A stretch of DNA of 64,000 bases from JBCCGG01 sp039029395 (GTDB lineage: Bacteria > Pseudomonadota > Alphaproteobacteria > Kiloniellales > JAKSDN01): the NCBI GenBank assembly GCA_039029395.1, contig JBCCGG010000003.1:163891-227890 (forward strand). Direction: 5' to 3'. The notes under the pieces were generated by a model. It had not been told where the DNA came from. It did no database searches and worked only from the letters and a program-made list of their open reading frames with translations. The translations under genes were made by a program, and so were the position numbers. Positions 46,408 through 53,970 of the stretch are shown piece after piece; the first letter of the stretch is position 1, and each line of letters begins with the position of its first letter.

Positions 46408-47097
46408 ATGAATGCATCATACCCCTTGCCGACCGCAGCCGGGCCCGCGCAGGAAGCCGGCCTGGTGGCTCGAGCGCGGCGCGGCGAGGAGGCCGCCTTC
46501 GTCGCCATCATGCGGCACAACAACCAGCGCCTCTTCCGCATCGCCCGGTCGATCCTCAAGGACGAGGCGGAGGCAGAGGAGGTCGTGCAGGAGACCTACC
46601 TCACCGCCTTCACCCACCTGGAGGGCCTGGTCGAGGTGACCTGCCTTTCAGCCTGGCTTGCCCGGGTTGCGACCAACCAAGCTCTAATGTGCCTGCGGCG
46701 GCGCCAGCCCACGACGGAGTTGAACGAGGTGAGCGACCAGGAAATTGCGCTCGAACCGATCGGCGGGGCGGCGCCCGATAGCCCAGAGGCGGCGGCCGCC
46801 CGGAGCGAGATCCGCGGCCTGCTGGAGTCGGCGATCGATGACCTGCCGCTCGACTTCCGCACGGTCTTCGTGCTGCGTGCGCTCGAGGAGATGAGCGTCG
46901 CGGAGACCGCTGATTGCCTGGGCCTGCGCCAGGAGACGGTCAAGACCCGCTTCCACCGGGCCAAGCGCGGCCTACGCCGAAGCCTGAGCGCCCAACTCCA
47001 GGCGACCCTGGTGGAGGCATTCCCCTTCGCCGGCCGGCGCTGCGACCGGATCGTCGCCGCGGTTTGCCAACGTTTGGGCCTGAGCCAGCAAGCCTAA
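46408..47097 (+). CDS. ECF-type RNA polymerase sigma factor
   Basis: 229 residues. Region 2 (RARRGEEAAFVAIMRHNNQRLFRIARSIL, then EAEEVVQETYLTAF) and region 4 (LPLDFRTVFVLRALEEMSVAETADCLGLRQETVKTRFHRAKRGL) are complete. ATG 46408 follows AAGGAG. A C-terminal extension of about 30 residues contains two cysteines (RRCDRIVAAVCQRL). No anti-sigma gene is adjacent: upstream is the FGE-fold gene, downstream a Tat-exported ferritin-like protein. The extension may sense redox or metal, which is inference. Confidence 0.93.
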   Translation: MNASYPLPTAAGPAQEAGLVARARRGEEAAFVAIMRHNNQRLFRIARSILKDEAEAEEVVQETYLTAFTHLEGLVEVTCLSAWLARVATNQALMCLRRRQPTTELNEVSDQEIALEPIGGAAPDSPEAAAARSEIRGLLESAIDDLPLDFRTVFVLRALEEMSVAETADCLGLRQETVKTRFHRAKRGLRRSLSAQLQATLVEAFPFAGRRCDRIVAAVCQRLGLSQQA

Positions 47098-47141
47098 AGC
47101 ATCTTCAACCCTTTGAGCCTTTGAGCGCGGCCCGATGCGGC

Positions 47142-47167
47142 CACGCGCCCCTAACCGCGTGCTTTTT
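47142..47167 (+). terminator. Intrinsic terminator after the ECF sigma gene
   Basis: CACGCG (47142-47147), an eight-base loop and CGCGTG (47156-47161) are followed by CTTTTT. It separates the sigma gene from the ferritin-like/cytochrome pair, so these are probably separate transcripts or the pair depends on read-through. Confidence 0.75.
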
Positions 47168-47193
47168 CCAACCCAAAACCTCAGGAGGCCAAG

Positions 47194-47778
47194 ATGAACA
47201 GACAGATCCACCAGCCAAACTCCTTCCTGACCCGGCGTAGCTTTTTCGGCCAAGGCGCCCGGCTCACCCTGTCGGGCACCGCGGTCGCCTTGCTGGCCGG
47301 GGCCGGCGGCCTGGCCACCACCAAAGCAGCACGCGGCGGATCGGCGGAGAACGACATCGTGATCCTGAATAGCGCGCTCGGCGCGGAGCGCGAAGCAGTC
47401 GCGGCCTATCAGGTAGGGGCCGAGAGCGGGCTTCTCAGTCCCGGCGTGTTGGCCCTTGCCGTGCAGTTCCAGGGCCACCACAAGGAGCATGCCGATCTCT
47501 TGGCCCAGACCATCGAGACCCTAGGCGGCAAGCCAGCCCCGGCGCCGGCGTCCTACGACTTTCCGGTCGATCAGCTGAAGAGCGAAGCCGACGTGCTGGG
47601 CTTCGCCGCCGGCCTGGAGAAGGGCGCGGTCAGCGCCTATCTGGGCGCCGTGCCGCTGTTCGAGAACAGGGATCTCTCCAAGGCCGCGGCCAGCATCCTG
47701 GGCGACGAGGCGATGCACTGGGCGGTGCTGCGCGGCGCGGTCGGCCTGGACCCGGTGCCGGTCGCCTTCGTCACCTGA
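47194..47778 (+). CDS. Tat-exported ferritin-like domain protein
   Basis: 194 residues. ATG has AGGAGG five bases before it. A twin-arginine signal (TRRSFFGQG plus a hydrophobic stretch) extends to about residue 46. The mature four-helix bundle has acidic and histidine residues placed for a di-metal site: AEREAVAAYQ, HHKEHADLL, AAGLEKGAVSAY and GDEAMHWAVLR. Tat export suggests folding with a cofactor in the cytoplasm. The stop overlaps the cytochrome start (TGATG), so the two are coupled and may form a redox pair. Confidence 0.87.
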   Translation: MNRQIHQPNSFLTRRSFFGQGARLTLSGTAVALLAGAGGLATTKAARGGSAENDIVILNSALGAEREAVAAYQVGAESGLLSPGVLALAVQFQGHHKEHADLLAQTIETLGGKPAPAPASYDFPVDQLKSEADVLGFAAGLEKGAVSAYLGAVPLFENRDLSKAAASILGDEAMHWAVLRGAVGLDPVPVAFVT

Positions 47779-48155
47779 TGCCCCTGCTGGCACTCTTGAT
47801 CGCTTGCCTGCTGCTGCCCTCGCCGGCGGCGGCGGGCGGCGATCCCGGGCGCGGCGCCGCGCTCTACGACCGTTGCCGGGCCTGCCATTCCTTGGCGCGC
47901 AACCGCACCGGTCCCAAACACTGCGGCCTGATCGGCCGGCCGGCCGGTGCCGTGCCGGGCTTCGCCTACTCCCCGGCCATGAGCGAGTCGGGCTGGATAT
48001 GGATGCCCGAGACCCTGGACCGCTTCCTTGCAGCGCCCATCGAGACCTTGCCCGGCACCTCCATGGGCTACGACGGCATCAAGGACCCGGGCGAGCGCGC
48101 CGATCTGATCGCCTATCTGATAGAGGCTTCGCGGGATCCAGCGCTCTGTCCTTAG
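47778..48155 (+). CDS. Class I cytochrome c
   Basis: 125 residues with a signal peptide (about 19 residues, ending AAAG). Heme attachment is CRACH near residue 33. The GTSMGYDGIK segment supplies the methionine axial ligand, followed by the typical ERADLIAYL helix. It resembles small periplasmic cytochromes c2/c552. It overlaps the ferritin-like gene by one base, and its last 77 bases overlap the 3' end of the MFS gene on the opposite strand. Confidence 0.92.
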   Translation: MPLLALLIACLLLPSPAAAGGDPGRGAALYDRCRACHSLARNRTGPKHCGLIGRPAGAVPGFAYSPAMSESGWIWMPETLDRFLAAPIETLPGTSMGYDGIKDPGERADLIAYLIEASRDPALCP

Positions 48156-49314
48156 ACGGCGCGCCCGGCAGGGCGGCGATGCACCCGAGGACGAGCACGG
48201 CGGCCAGGATCACGATCCAAAGCTGCTGGCCAGGCGCGACACCCTTGTCGTAAAGCCAGGCCACGAGCGGCACCGCGGCGGCGGTCATGGCCAGGCTGGC
48301 GACGTACTCGAGCGAGAAGATCCGCGCGCGCAGGTGCACCGGCATGTGGTGTCCGATCAGCCAGCCGGTCAGCGGAAACCAGGCATAAAGCAAGCCGTGA
48401 AACAGCCCAAGCAGGGGCACGATCATCGGGCCGCCGGAAAGACTCACCGCGATCAGAACGGCGATCTGGCCGCAGAACAGCAGCGCCAGCAGCAGACGTG
48501 CCTCGACGCGCTCCACGCACCAGCCGCTGGCCAGCTGGGTCAGGGAGCCGAGCACCAGGATCAGCGAGGTTGAGCCGCCGATCCACAACAGGCCTTGGCC
48601 GGCGAAGGCCTGCTGCTCGACGATCCGCGGCAGGGGATAGGTCACCGCGCCGGCAACCAGCCCGTCGTAAAGCGAGGCCGCAATCAGGAACAGCAGCAAG
48701 GCGGGCAGCACGACGCGCGGGCCGCCGCTGGGGCGTGATGGCTCTTTGTGCGTTACCGGACTATGGCTCGGCGCGTCACGGTTGAGCCAGGCGTAGCGCG
48801 CGCCCACGGCGATCACCATCAGGCCCGGCAAAATGAAGGCGACGCGCCAGCCGAGCACGCCGACGATCAGCGCGGTCAGTGCCGCCGCGATGCCCATGCC
48901 GACGTTGCCCCAGACGCCGTTGCGCGCGAAGGCGGGGCCGCTGCGCTCGGCATAGTCCGCGACCATCGCCAGGCCGACCGGGTGATAGATCGCCGAGCAA
49001 GCGCCGAGCAGGCCCAGGGCGATCATCAGAGAGAGCGGTCCGGCGCTCAGACCGGCCAGCACGGCGGCGAGGCCCGATCCGATCAGGCAGACCGCCATGA
49101 GCCAGCGCCGGGGCCAAAGGTCGCCGAACCAGCCGGCCGGCAAGGTGGCCAGGGCGAGCATCGCGTAGAGCGGCGTGCCGAGCGCCAGGGCCGCGCCGTC
49201 GCTGAGCGACCAGGCGCCCTGGATCGCCAAGGCCGCGACCGGCAGAACGGCGATCAGATAGTGATGAAAGAAGTGGCCGGCACAGAGATATCGAAGCTGT
49301 CGGCGGTTGGTCAT
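48079..49314 (-). CDS. MFS transporter
   Basis: 411 residues and about 12 hydrophobic helices. FFHHYLIAVLPVAALAIQ at the N-terminus and AMLALATLPAGWFGDLWPRR (MFS motif A) are visible, with HPVGLAMVADYAERSGPAFARNGVWGNVG in helix 4-5. The FHH...LLP-type opening recalls fosmidomycin-resistance-like exporters; substrate unknown. ATG 49314 follows GGGGTGAGG. The basic C-terminal tail (about 25 residues) is encoded over the cytochrome gene. It is divergent from an AraC regulator, a likely controller. Confidence 0.9.
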   Translation of the reverse strand: MTNRRQLRYLCAGHFFHHYLIAVLPVAALAIQGAWSLSDGAALALGTPLYAMLALATLPAGWFGDLWPRRWLMAVCLIGSGLAAVLAGLSAGPLSLMIALGLLGACSAIYHPVGLAMVADYAERSGPAFARNGVWGNVGMGIAAALTALIVGVLGWRVAFILPGLMVIAVGARYAWLNRDAPSHSPVTHKEPSRPSGGPRVVLPALLLFLIAASLYDGLVAGAVTYPLPRIVEQQAFAGQGLLWIGGSTSLILVLGSLTQLASGWCVERVEARLLLALLFCGQIAVLIAVSLSGGPMIVPLLGLFHGLLYAWFPLTGWLIGHHMPVHLRARIFSLEYVASLAMTAAAVPLVAWLYDKGVAPGQQLWIVILAAVLVLGCIAALPGAPSKDRALDPAKPLSDRRSDRRARPGP

Positions 49315-49355
49315 GGGCCTCACCCCTGGTCTTGGATCAGGGCGCCAGCCTAGGC

Positions 49356-49385
49356 TTGAGATTTTGGTGTGAATATCGATATACT
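49356..49385 (+). promoter_or_regulatory. Candidate promoter of the AraC regulator
   Basis: TTGAGA (49356-49361), 18-base spacer, TATACT (49380-49385), giving a start near 49392, 27 bases before the ATG. The spacer contains the palindrome TATCGATA (49374-49381), and TACGTCGTA follows at 49395. Either could be a site for the regulator. Confidence 0.45.
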
Positions 49386-49418
49386 GACAGTAAATACGTC
49401 GTAAGTGACAATGATACC

Positions 49419-50138
49419 ATGAGCCTCCCGGAGATCACCGGCTACGCTTGGGACTACCGCAAGGGCGAGCTGATCGAGCTGCACCGCCACGAGGAGCACC
49501 AGATTGTCCACGCTGCCAGCGGCGTCATGCGGGTCTCAAGCGGCGCCGGGACCTGGGTGATCCCGCCCGGCCGCGCCCTGTGGATGCCGGCCCGCATGGA
49601 GCACCAGATTTACTGCCTGACCGCGGTTAGCACCCGCACGGTCTACCTGGCGGGCGCCCTGCCATGGCTGCCGTCCCACTGCGAGGTCTGGCGCATCTCG
49701 CACCTGCTGCGCGAAATCATCATCCGCTTCGCCGACGAACCCGCCCCGGCCTTGGCCGATCACCTGGCCGCGCTGCTGCTCGGCGAGCTCGAGCGCCTGG
49801 ACACCGAGCCGATCATCCTGCGCCAGGTGCACGCGGCACCCTTGGTAAAAATCCAAGCCGCTTTGCTCGCCGACCCGGCAGATAAGCGCGGGCTTGCGGA
49901 TTGGGCCAATCAGGTGGGTGCCGCCCCGCGCACGCTCATGCGCCGGCTGCGCGAGGAGACCGGCTCGACCTTCCGCCAATGGCGCCGCCAGATCCGCATG
50001 CTCAAGGCGACCGAGGCCCTGGCCGCCGGCACACCCGTCACAACGGTCGCCTTCGAGGTCGGCTACGAGACCACCAGCGCTTTCATCGAGGCCTTTCGCG
50101 AGACCATGGGCACGACCCCGGCGCGCTACTTCGATTGA
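49419..50138 (+). CDS. AraC-family transcriptional regulator
   Basis: 239 residues from ATG 49419. An N-terminal cupin-type sensor (ELHRHEEHQIVHAASGVMRVSSGAGTWVIPPGRALWMPARMEHQI) precedes a C-terminal pair of helix-turn-helix motifs. The motifs are at about residues 150-235 (LADWANQVGAAPRTLMRRLREETG and VTTVAFEVGYETTSAFIEAFRETMGTTPARYF). The layout is that of short AraC regulators that control a neighbouring exporter, and the divergent MFS gene fits this. Confidence 0.94.
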   Translation: MSLPEITGYAWDYRKGELIELHRHEEHQIVHAASGVMRVSSGAGTWVIPPGRALWMPARMEHQIYCLTAVSTRTVYLAGALPWLPSHCEVWRISHLLREIIIRFADEPAPALADHLAALLLGELERLDTEPIILRQVHAAPLVKIQAALLADPADKRGLADWANQVGAAPRTLMRRLREETGSTFRQWRRQIRMLKATEALAAGTPVTTVAFEVGYETTSAFIEAFRETMGTTPARYFD

Positions 50139-50343
50139 GCCCTTCAGGGGCCGTTCCCACTTGTCACGCTCCTGTGCTAGGCTCGGCCCATGCACTGACG
50201 CCCGCCCCTCCCCGCAGCACAGGTTCCGGCTGCCCCCGCCCCGGGTCCGATCGGCCCGCGGCGTGATGCGCGCGCCTTTTCCACATGATCAGCACGCCTT
50301 TCGGGCAGCCTCCCGACGCCACTCCTTTAGGAGAGTATCAGAA

Positions 50344-51747
50344 ATGAGCGATTTACTTTGGCGGTGGAGCGCCAGCGATTTGGCCAAGGCGATCCGCGAC
50401 AAATCCATCTCGAGCCGCGCGGCGGTCGAGGCCCATCTGGCCCGGATCGAAGCGGTTAACCCCGCGGTCAATGCCGTCACCGTGGTGCTCGCCGACCAAG
50501 CCCTGGCCGCAGCCGACCAAGCCGACGAAGCACTGGCCACAGGCCGAGTGGTCGGACCGCTGCATGGCGTGCCGATCACGGTCAAAGAGAACCTCGACCT
50601 GGTCGGCTCGGCAACGACCCACGGCATCGTCGCCCTGAAAGAGTCGATGCCAACGCGCGACGCGCCGGTGATCGCCCACCTGAAGCGGGCCGGCGCCATC
50701 CCCATCGGACGCACCAACCAGCCCGACTTCGGCCTGCGCTGGCACACGGACAACGATCTGCGCGGCGCGACCCGCAATCCCTGGGACCCGCGCCTAACAC
50801 CGGGCGGCTCGAGCGGCGGCGAGGCGGCGGCGCTGGCCTGCGGCATGAGCCCGCTTGGCATCGGCGGCGACATGGGCGGCTCCCTGCGCTACCCGGCCCA
50901 ATGCTGCGCCATCGCGGCGCTCAAGCCCGGGTTGGGGCGGATCTCGCGAACCTTGACGACGCTGTTCGACGATCCGCCCATGCTCTACGAGCAGGTCGCC
51001 TCGACCATCGGGCCCATGGCGCGCCATGTGAAGGACCTGCGCCTCGCGCTAGACGTCATGAGCCAGCCGGACCCGGACGATCCCTGCTGGACGCCCGCGC
51101 CGCGCCTGGGCACGGAGGTGCCACGACCGATCACCGTCGCGCTGACATTCCAAGACGCCGAAGCGAGCGTCGCCGAAGGGCTGCGTCGGGCCGCGCGGTT
51201 TCTTTCGGACGCCGGCTACCGGGTCGAGGAAGCCGACCCGCCGATGTTGGGGGAGGCCAGCCAGGCGCTGGAGCAGATCGCCAACACGGAGACCGAGCCC
51301 TATCTGGCCGACATGCTGCCCATGATGTCCCGCGCCGGTGCAAGGGTTCTGGAGCAGATCGTCGCGGACACGAAGCCCGGCCTGGCCGCCTATCGGGCGG
51401 CGATCGCCGAGCGCTACCGGATCGCCCAGGCCTGGGCCCGCTTCATGGCGAAGCGGCCCCTGATCCTGGGCCCGGTCTCGGCCCTGCCGCCCCAAGCGGT
51501 CGACTTCGACCTTGCCGGACGCGCCGCACTTCTGCGCTTCATCGGCGCGTTGGTGCTGACCGAAGCCTGCAACCTTCTCGGCCTACCAAGCGTCGCCGTG
51601 CCAGTGCGAGCCGGCGAGGGTTTGCCTCAGGGCGTGCAGATCATCGCGCCACGCTTCCACGAGGACCTCTGCCTGGACGCCGCCGAGGCGATGGAGCAGC
51701 GGCAAGAGGCTGCGACGCCGATCGATCCACGGACGGACCTCGCTTGA
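50344..51747 (+). CDS. Amidase-signature-family hydrolase
   Basis: 467 residues; AGGAGA lies nine bases before ATG 50344. The Ser-cisSer-Lys catalytic triad is intact: Lys in PITVKENLD near residue 80, cis-Ser in TPGGSSGGEAAAL near 156, and the nucleophile in GGDMGGSLRYPA near 180. GRTNQPDFGLRWHTDN and a C-terminal NLLGLPSVAVPV are typical. Not a GatA: no gatB/gatC is nearby and the C-terminus is shorter. Substrate unknown. Confidence 0.93.
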   Translation: MSDLLWRWSASDLAKAIRDKSISSRAAVEAHLARIEAVNPAVNAVTVVLADQALAAADQADEALATGRVVGPLHGVPITVKENLDLVGSATTHGIVALKESMPTRDAPVIAHLKRAGAIPIGRTNQPDFGLRWHTDNDLRGATRNPWDPRLTPGGSSGGEAAALACGMSPLGIGGDMGGSLRYPAQCCAIAALKPGLGRISRTLTTLFDDPPMLYEQVASTIGPMARHVKDLRLALDVMSQPDPDDPCWTPAPRLGTEVPRPITVALTFQDAEASVAEGLRRAARFLSDAGYRVEEADPPMLGEASQALEQIANTETEPYLADMLPMMSRAGARVLEQIVADTKPGLAAYRAAIAERYRIAQAWARFMAKRPLILGPVSALPPQAVDFDLAGRAALLRFIGALVLTEACNLLGLPSVAVPVRAGEGLPQGVQIIAPRFHEDLCLDAAEAMEQRQEAATPIDPRTDLA

Positions 51748-51811
51748 CCGTGAGTGCTGTCCAAAGGCTTCCTTGCTCTAGCGAATTGAGTTTGCTAACA
51801 GAATTACACCA

Positions 51812-52258
51812 ATGATCGTGGCACTGGGTGATATTGCAATTCTGGAAAAAGCGTTACACAGGCTCCGGCGTTTCGGGATGGGCTTCCTTGTGTTCCTGTT
51901 CAGCTTTTGGTTCGTCAAGTACGCCATGACTGAACTTTACGCGCTTGGATCCAAGCCCTTCTTGGGCTCGATCACCGCTGGTGTTTTCTACGGCCTGATC
52001 GAGGGCCTCCTGAGCGTCCTGACTTGTCGATTCATCCTGACGAAATCTATGGACGGACGGTTGGCTGACGCGACAACCATGGTCGTGGCGGTGGTCACGC
52101 TATTGATTCACGGCGGAGGTTCGCTGGTGAGTCTCGCTATTGGCCGGTTCCCGGAGAATCCCGCTGTACTACTGCCAACCTTCGCGGTTTGGACACCATG
52201 GGTGATCTGGGCCGCAATTGTCGGCAGTGCGCGCTTCAGCCGCCGGCCAGCCCCCTAA
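51812..52258 (+). CDS. Small integral membrane protein, unknown
   Basis: 148 residues with about four hydrophobic segments (FGMGFLVFLFSFWFVKYAM, ITAGVFYGLIEGLLSVL, TTMVVAVVTLLIHGGG and AVWTPWVIWAAIVG). No family recognised. Composition is less G/C-rich than neighbours, which may mean recent acquisition. ATG 51812 lacks a good ribosome site. It converges on the aldo/keto reductase, with the last four bases shared. Confidence 0.65.
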   Translation: MIVALGDIAILEKALHRLRRFGMGFLVFLFSFWFVKYAMTELYALGSKPFLGSITAGVFYGLIEGLLSVLTCRFILTKSMDGRLADATTMVVAVVTLLIHGGGSLVSLAIGRFPENPAVLLPTFAVWTPWVIWAAIVGSARFSRRPAP

Positions 52259-53256
52259 ACAGGCCGTCCCCTCAGCGGATAGCTCGGGTCGCTGTAGCCG
52301 GGGGTCGAGGGGTGGCCCGGGGCGACCAGGGCGTCGAGCACCGCCTCGTCGGCTTCGTCCCAAGCATGCTCGAGCGCGCCCAGATTCTCTTGCCAATGCT
52401 CGGTCGTGCGCGGGCCGGCGATCGCGGCATCGACGATCGGATTTGCGAGGACCCAGTTGAGCGCCCACTGGCCCAGCGTGAGCCCGCGCCCGGCGATGTG
52501 GGCCTGGAGCTTTTGGGCGATCTCGATGGACTCGGGCCGGAACTCGGACTCCAGCATGCGCTTGTCGCCCCGACCGGCCCGGGTGCCTTCGCTCGGCGCA
52601 GCGCCTGGCGCGTACTTGCCGGTCAGCACACCGCGGGCCAGCGGGCTGTAGGGCACCACGCCGATGCCGTGGTAGTCGCAGGCCGGCAAGATTTCGACCT
52701 CGGGCAGGCGGTTCATGGCGTTGTAGTAGGGCTGGCAGACCACCGGCCGGCCGAGCCCCATCGCGGCCGACAGATTGACGATCTCGACGATGCGCCAGCC
52801 GAGGTAATTGGAGACCCCGAAGGAGCGCGCCTTGCCGGCGGCGATGATGTCGCCCATGGCGCCCAAGGTCTCCTCGAGCGGCGTCTCCCAGTCGTCCAAG
52901 TGCAGGTAGTAAATGTCCAGATGATCCGTGCCCAGGCGCTTCAGGCTGTCATCGATCGCGCGCATCATCCACTTGCGCGACAGGCCGGTCTCGTTCGGCT
53001 TGTCGCTCATGGGATTGCCGACCTTGGAGGCCAAGACCCAATCGTGGCGGTCGGCCGCGATCAGTCGCCCGACCATCTCTTCCGCGCCGCCCCGGCTGTA
53101 CTGGTCGGCGGTGTCGATGAAGTTGACCCCGGCGTCGCGCGCCAGATCGACGATGCGACCGGCCTCGGCTTCGTCGGTGCGGTCGGCGAACATCATGGTC
53201 CCCAGACAGATCCGCGAGACCGTCAATCCGCTGTCGCCCAAGTTCGTATAGTGCAT
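52255..53256 (-). CDS. Aldo/keto reductase
   Basis: NADPH-dependent carbonyl reductase with a TIM barrel. It has 333 residues. Asp48 and Tyr53 of the tetrad (FIDTADQYSRGGAEE), Lys78 (LASKVG), His (YYLHLDDWE), the GVSNYLGWRI block and the C-terminal NADP-binding region (VVPYSPLARGVLTGKY) are present. It lies 21 bases after the GntR gene in the same direction, so it is probably the third gene of the dehydrogenase-gntR unit and may reduce an aldehyde intermediate of that pathway. Confidence 0.93.
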   Translation of the reverse strand: MHYTNLGDSGLTVSRICLGTMMFADRTDEAEAGRIVDLARDAGVNFIDTADQYSRGGAEEMVGRLIAADRHDWVLASKVGNPMSDKPNETGLSRKWMMRAIDDSLKRLGTDHLDIYYLHLDDWETPLEETLGAMGDIIAAGKARSFGVSNYLGWRIVEIVNLSAAMGLGRPVVCQPYYNAMNRLPEVEILPACDYHGIGVVPYSPLARGVLTGKYAPGAAPSEGTRAGRGDKRMLESEFRPESIEIAQKLQAHIAGRGLTLGQWALNWVLANPIVDAAIAGPRTTEHWQENLGALEHAWDEADEAVLDALVAPGHPSTPGYSDPSYPLRGRPV

Positions 53257-53277
53257 ATCTTAGATCCGCTATAGGTT

Positions 53278-53970
53278 CTAATTATCTGATTCTGCTAACA
53301 AGGCGTCCTTCACGGTCTCGCACTTGTTCTTCAGATGGCGCTTTAAGGTGGCGGCCAGGCCCGGGCCGTCGCGGGCCTCCAGCTTGGCCAGGATTTCCTC
53401 GTGCTCGGCGACCGCCTGGCCCCAGCGTTCGGACGACATGTTGGCCTGATAGCGGGCCCGGCGTATGCGCCCGGCAAGGCCCCTGTAGAGGTTGGCCAGC
53501 ACCACGTTGTCGGCGGCCTCCAGGATCAGCTCGTGGATCCGCTGGTTGAGCCGGAAGTAAGGCGCCAGCTCGCCGCGCTTGTGGTGCAGCACCATCTGAT
53601 AGTGCAGGGCGCGGACCTCGGCCAACGCGTCCTCGGAGATGCGGGTCGCCGCCAGCTCGCCGGCCAGGGCCTCGAGCGCGCCCATGACCGGGAACATCTC
53701 CTCGACGTCCTCCAAGGTTAGCCGCGAGACCATGGCGCCCCGGTTGGGCAGCAGCTCCAGCAAGCCCTCGCTGGCCAGCACCTTGAGCGCTTCGCGCAGG
53801 GGCGTGCGAGAGACATTGAAGCGCTCGCACAGCTCGCGCTCGGGCACGCGGCTGCCCGGCGCCAGGTCGCCCTGGACGATCAGATCGCGCAGGCGGCCGA
53901 CCAGCTGGTCGTGCAGGGAGACCCGCTTGATCGGCTCCACCTGGTCGGATCGCTGTTCCACGCTAGCCAT
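53278..53970 (-). CDS. GntR-family regulator, FCD (FadR) subfamily
   Basis: 230 residues from ATG 53970, with AGGAGG eight bases before it. N-terminal winged helix (LRDLIVQGDLAPGSRVPERELCERFNVSRTPLREALKVLASEGLLELLPNRGAMV) and an FCD ligand domain from about residue 90, with a metal-binding pattern of Asp/His residues (RLNQRIHELILEAADN and AVAEHEEIL). FCD domains bind small carboxylates. It overlaps the dehydrogenase stop by eight bases and probably controls the whole divergent locus. Confidence 0.94.
   Translation of the reverse strand: MASVEQRSDQVEPIKRVSLHDQLVGRLRDLIVQGDLAPGSRVPERELCERFNVSRTPLREALKVLASEGLLELLPNRGAMVSRLTLEDVEEMFPVMGALEALAGELAATRISEDALAEVRALHYQMVLHHKRGELAPYFRLNQRIHELILEAADNVVLANLYRGLAGRIRRARYQANMSSERWGQAVAEHEEILAKLEARDGPGLAATLKRHLKNKCETVKDALLAESDN

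Noticed and set aside
50344..51747. GatA subunit of Asp/Glu-tRNA amidotransferase
   Set aside because: Amidase signature is shared, but gatB and gatC are absent and the motif spacing and C-terminus fit a stand-alone amidase.
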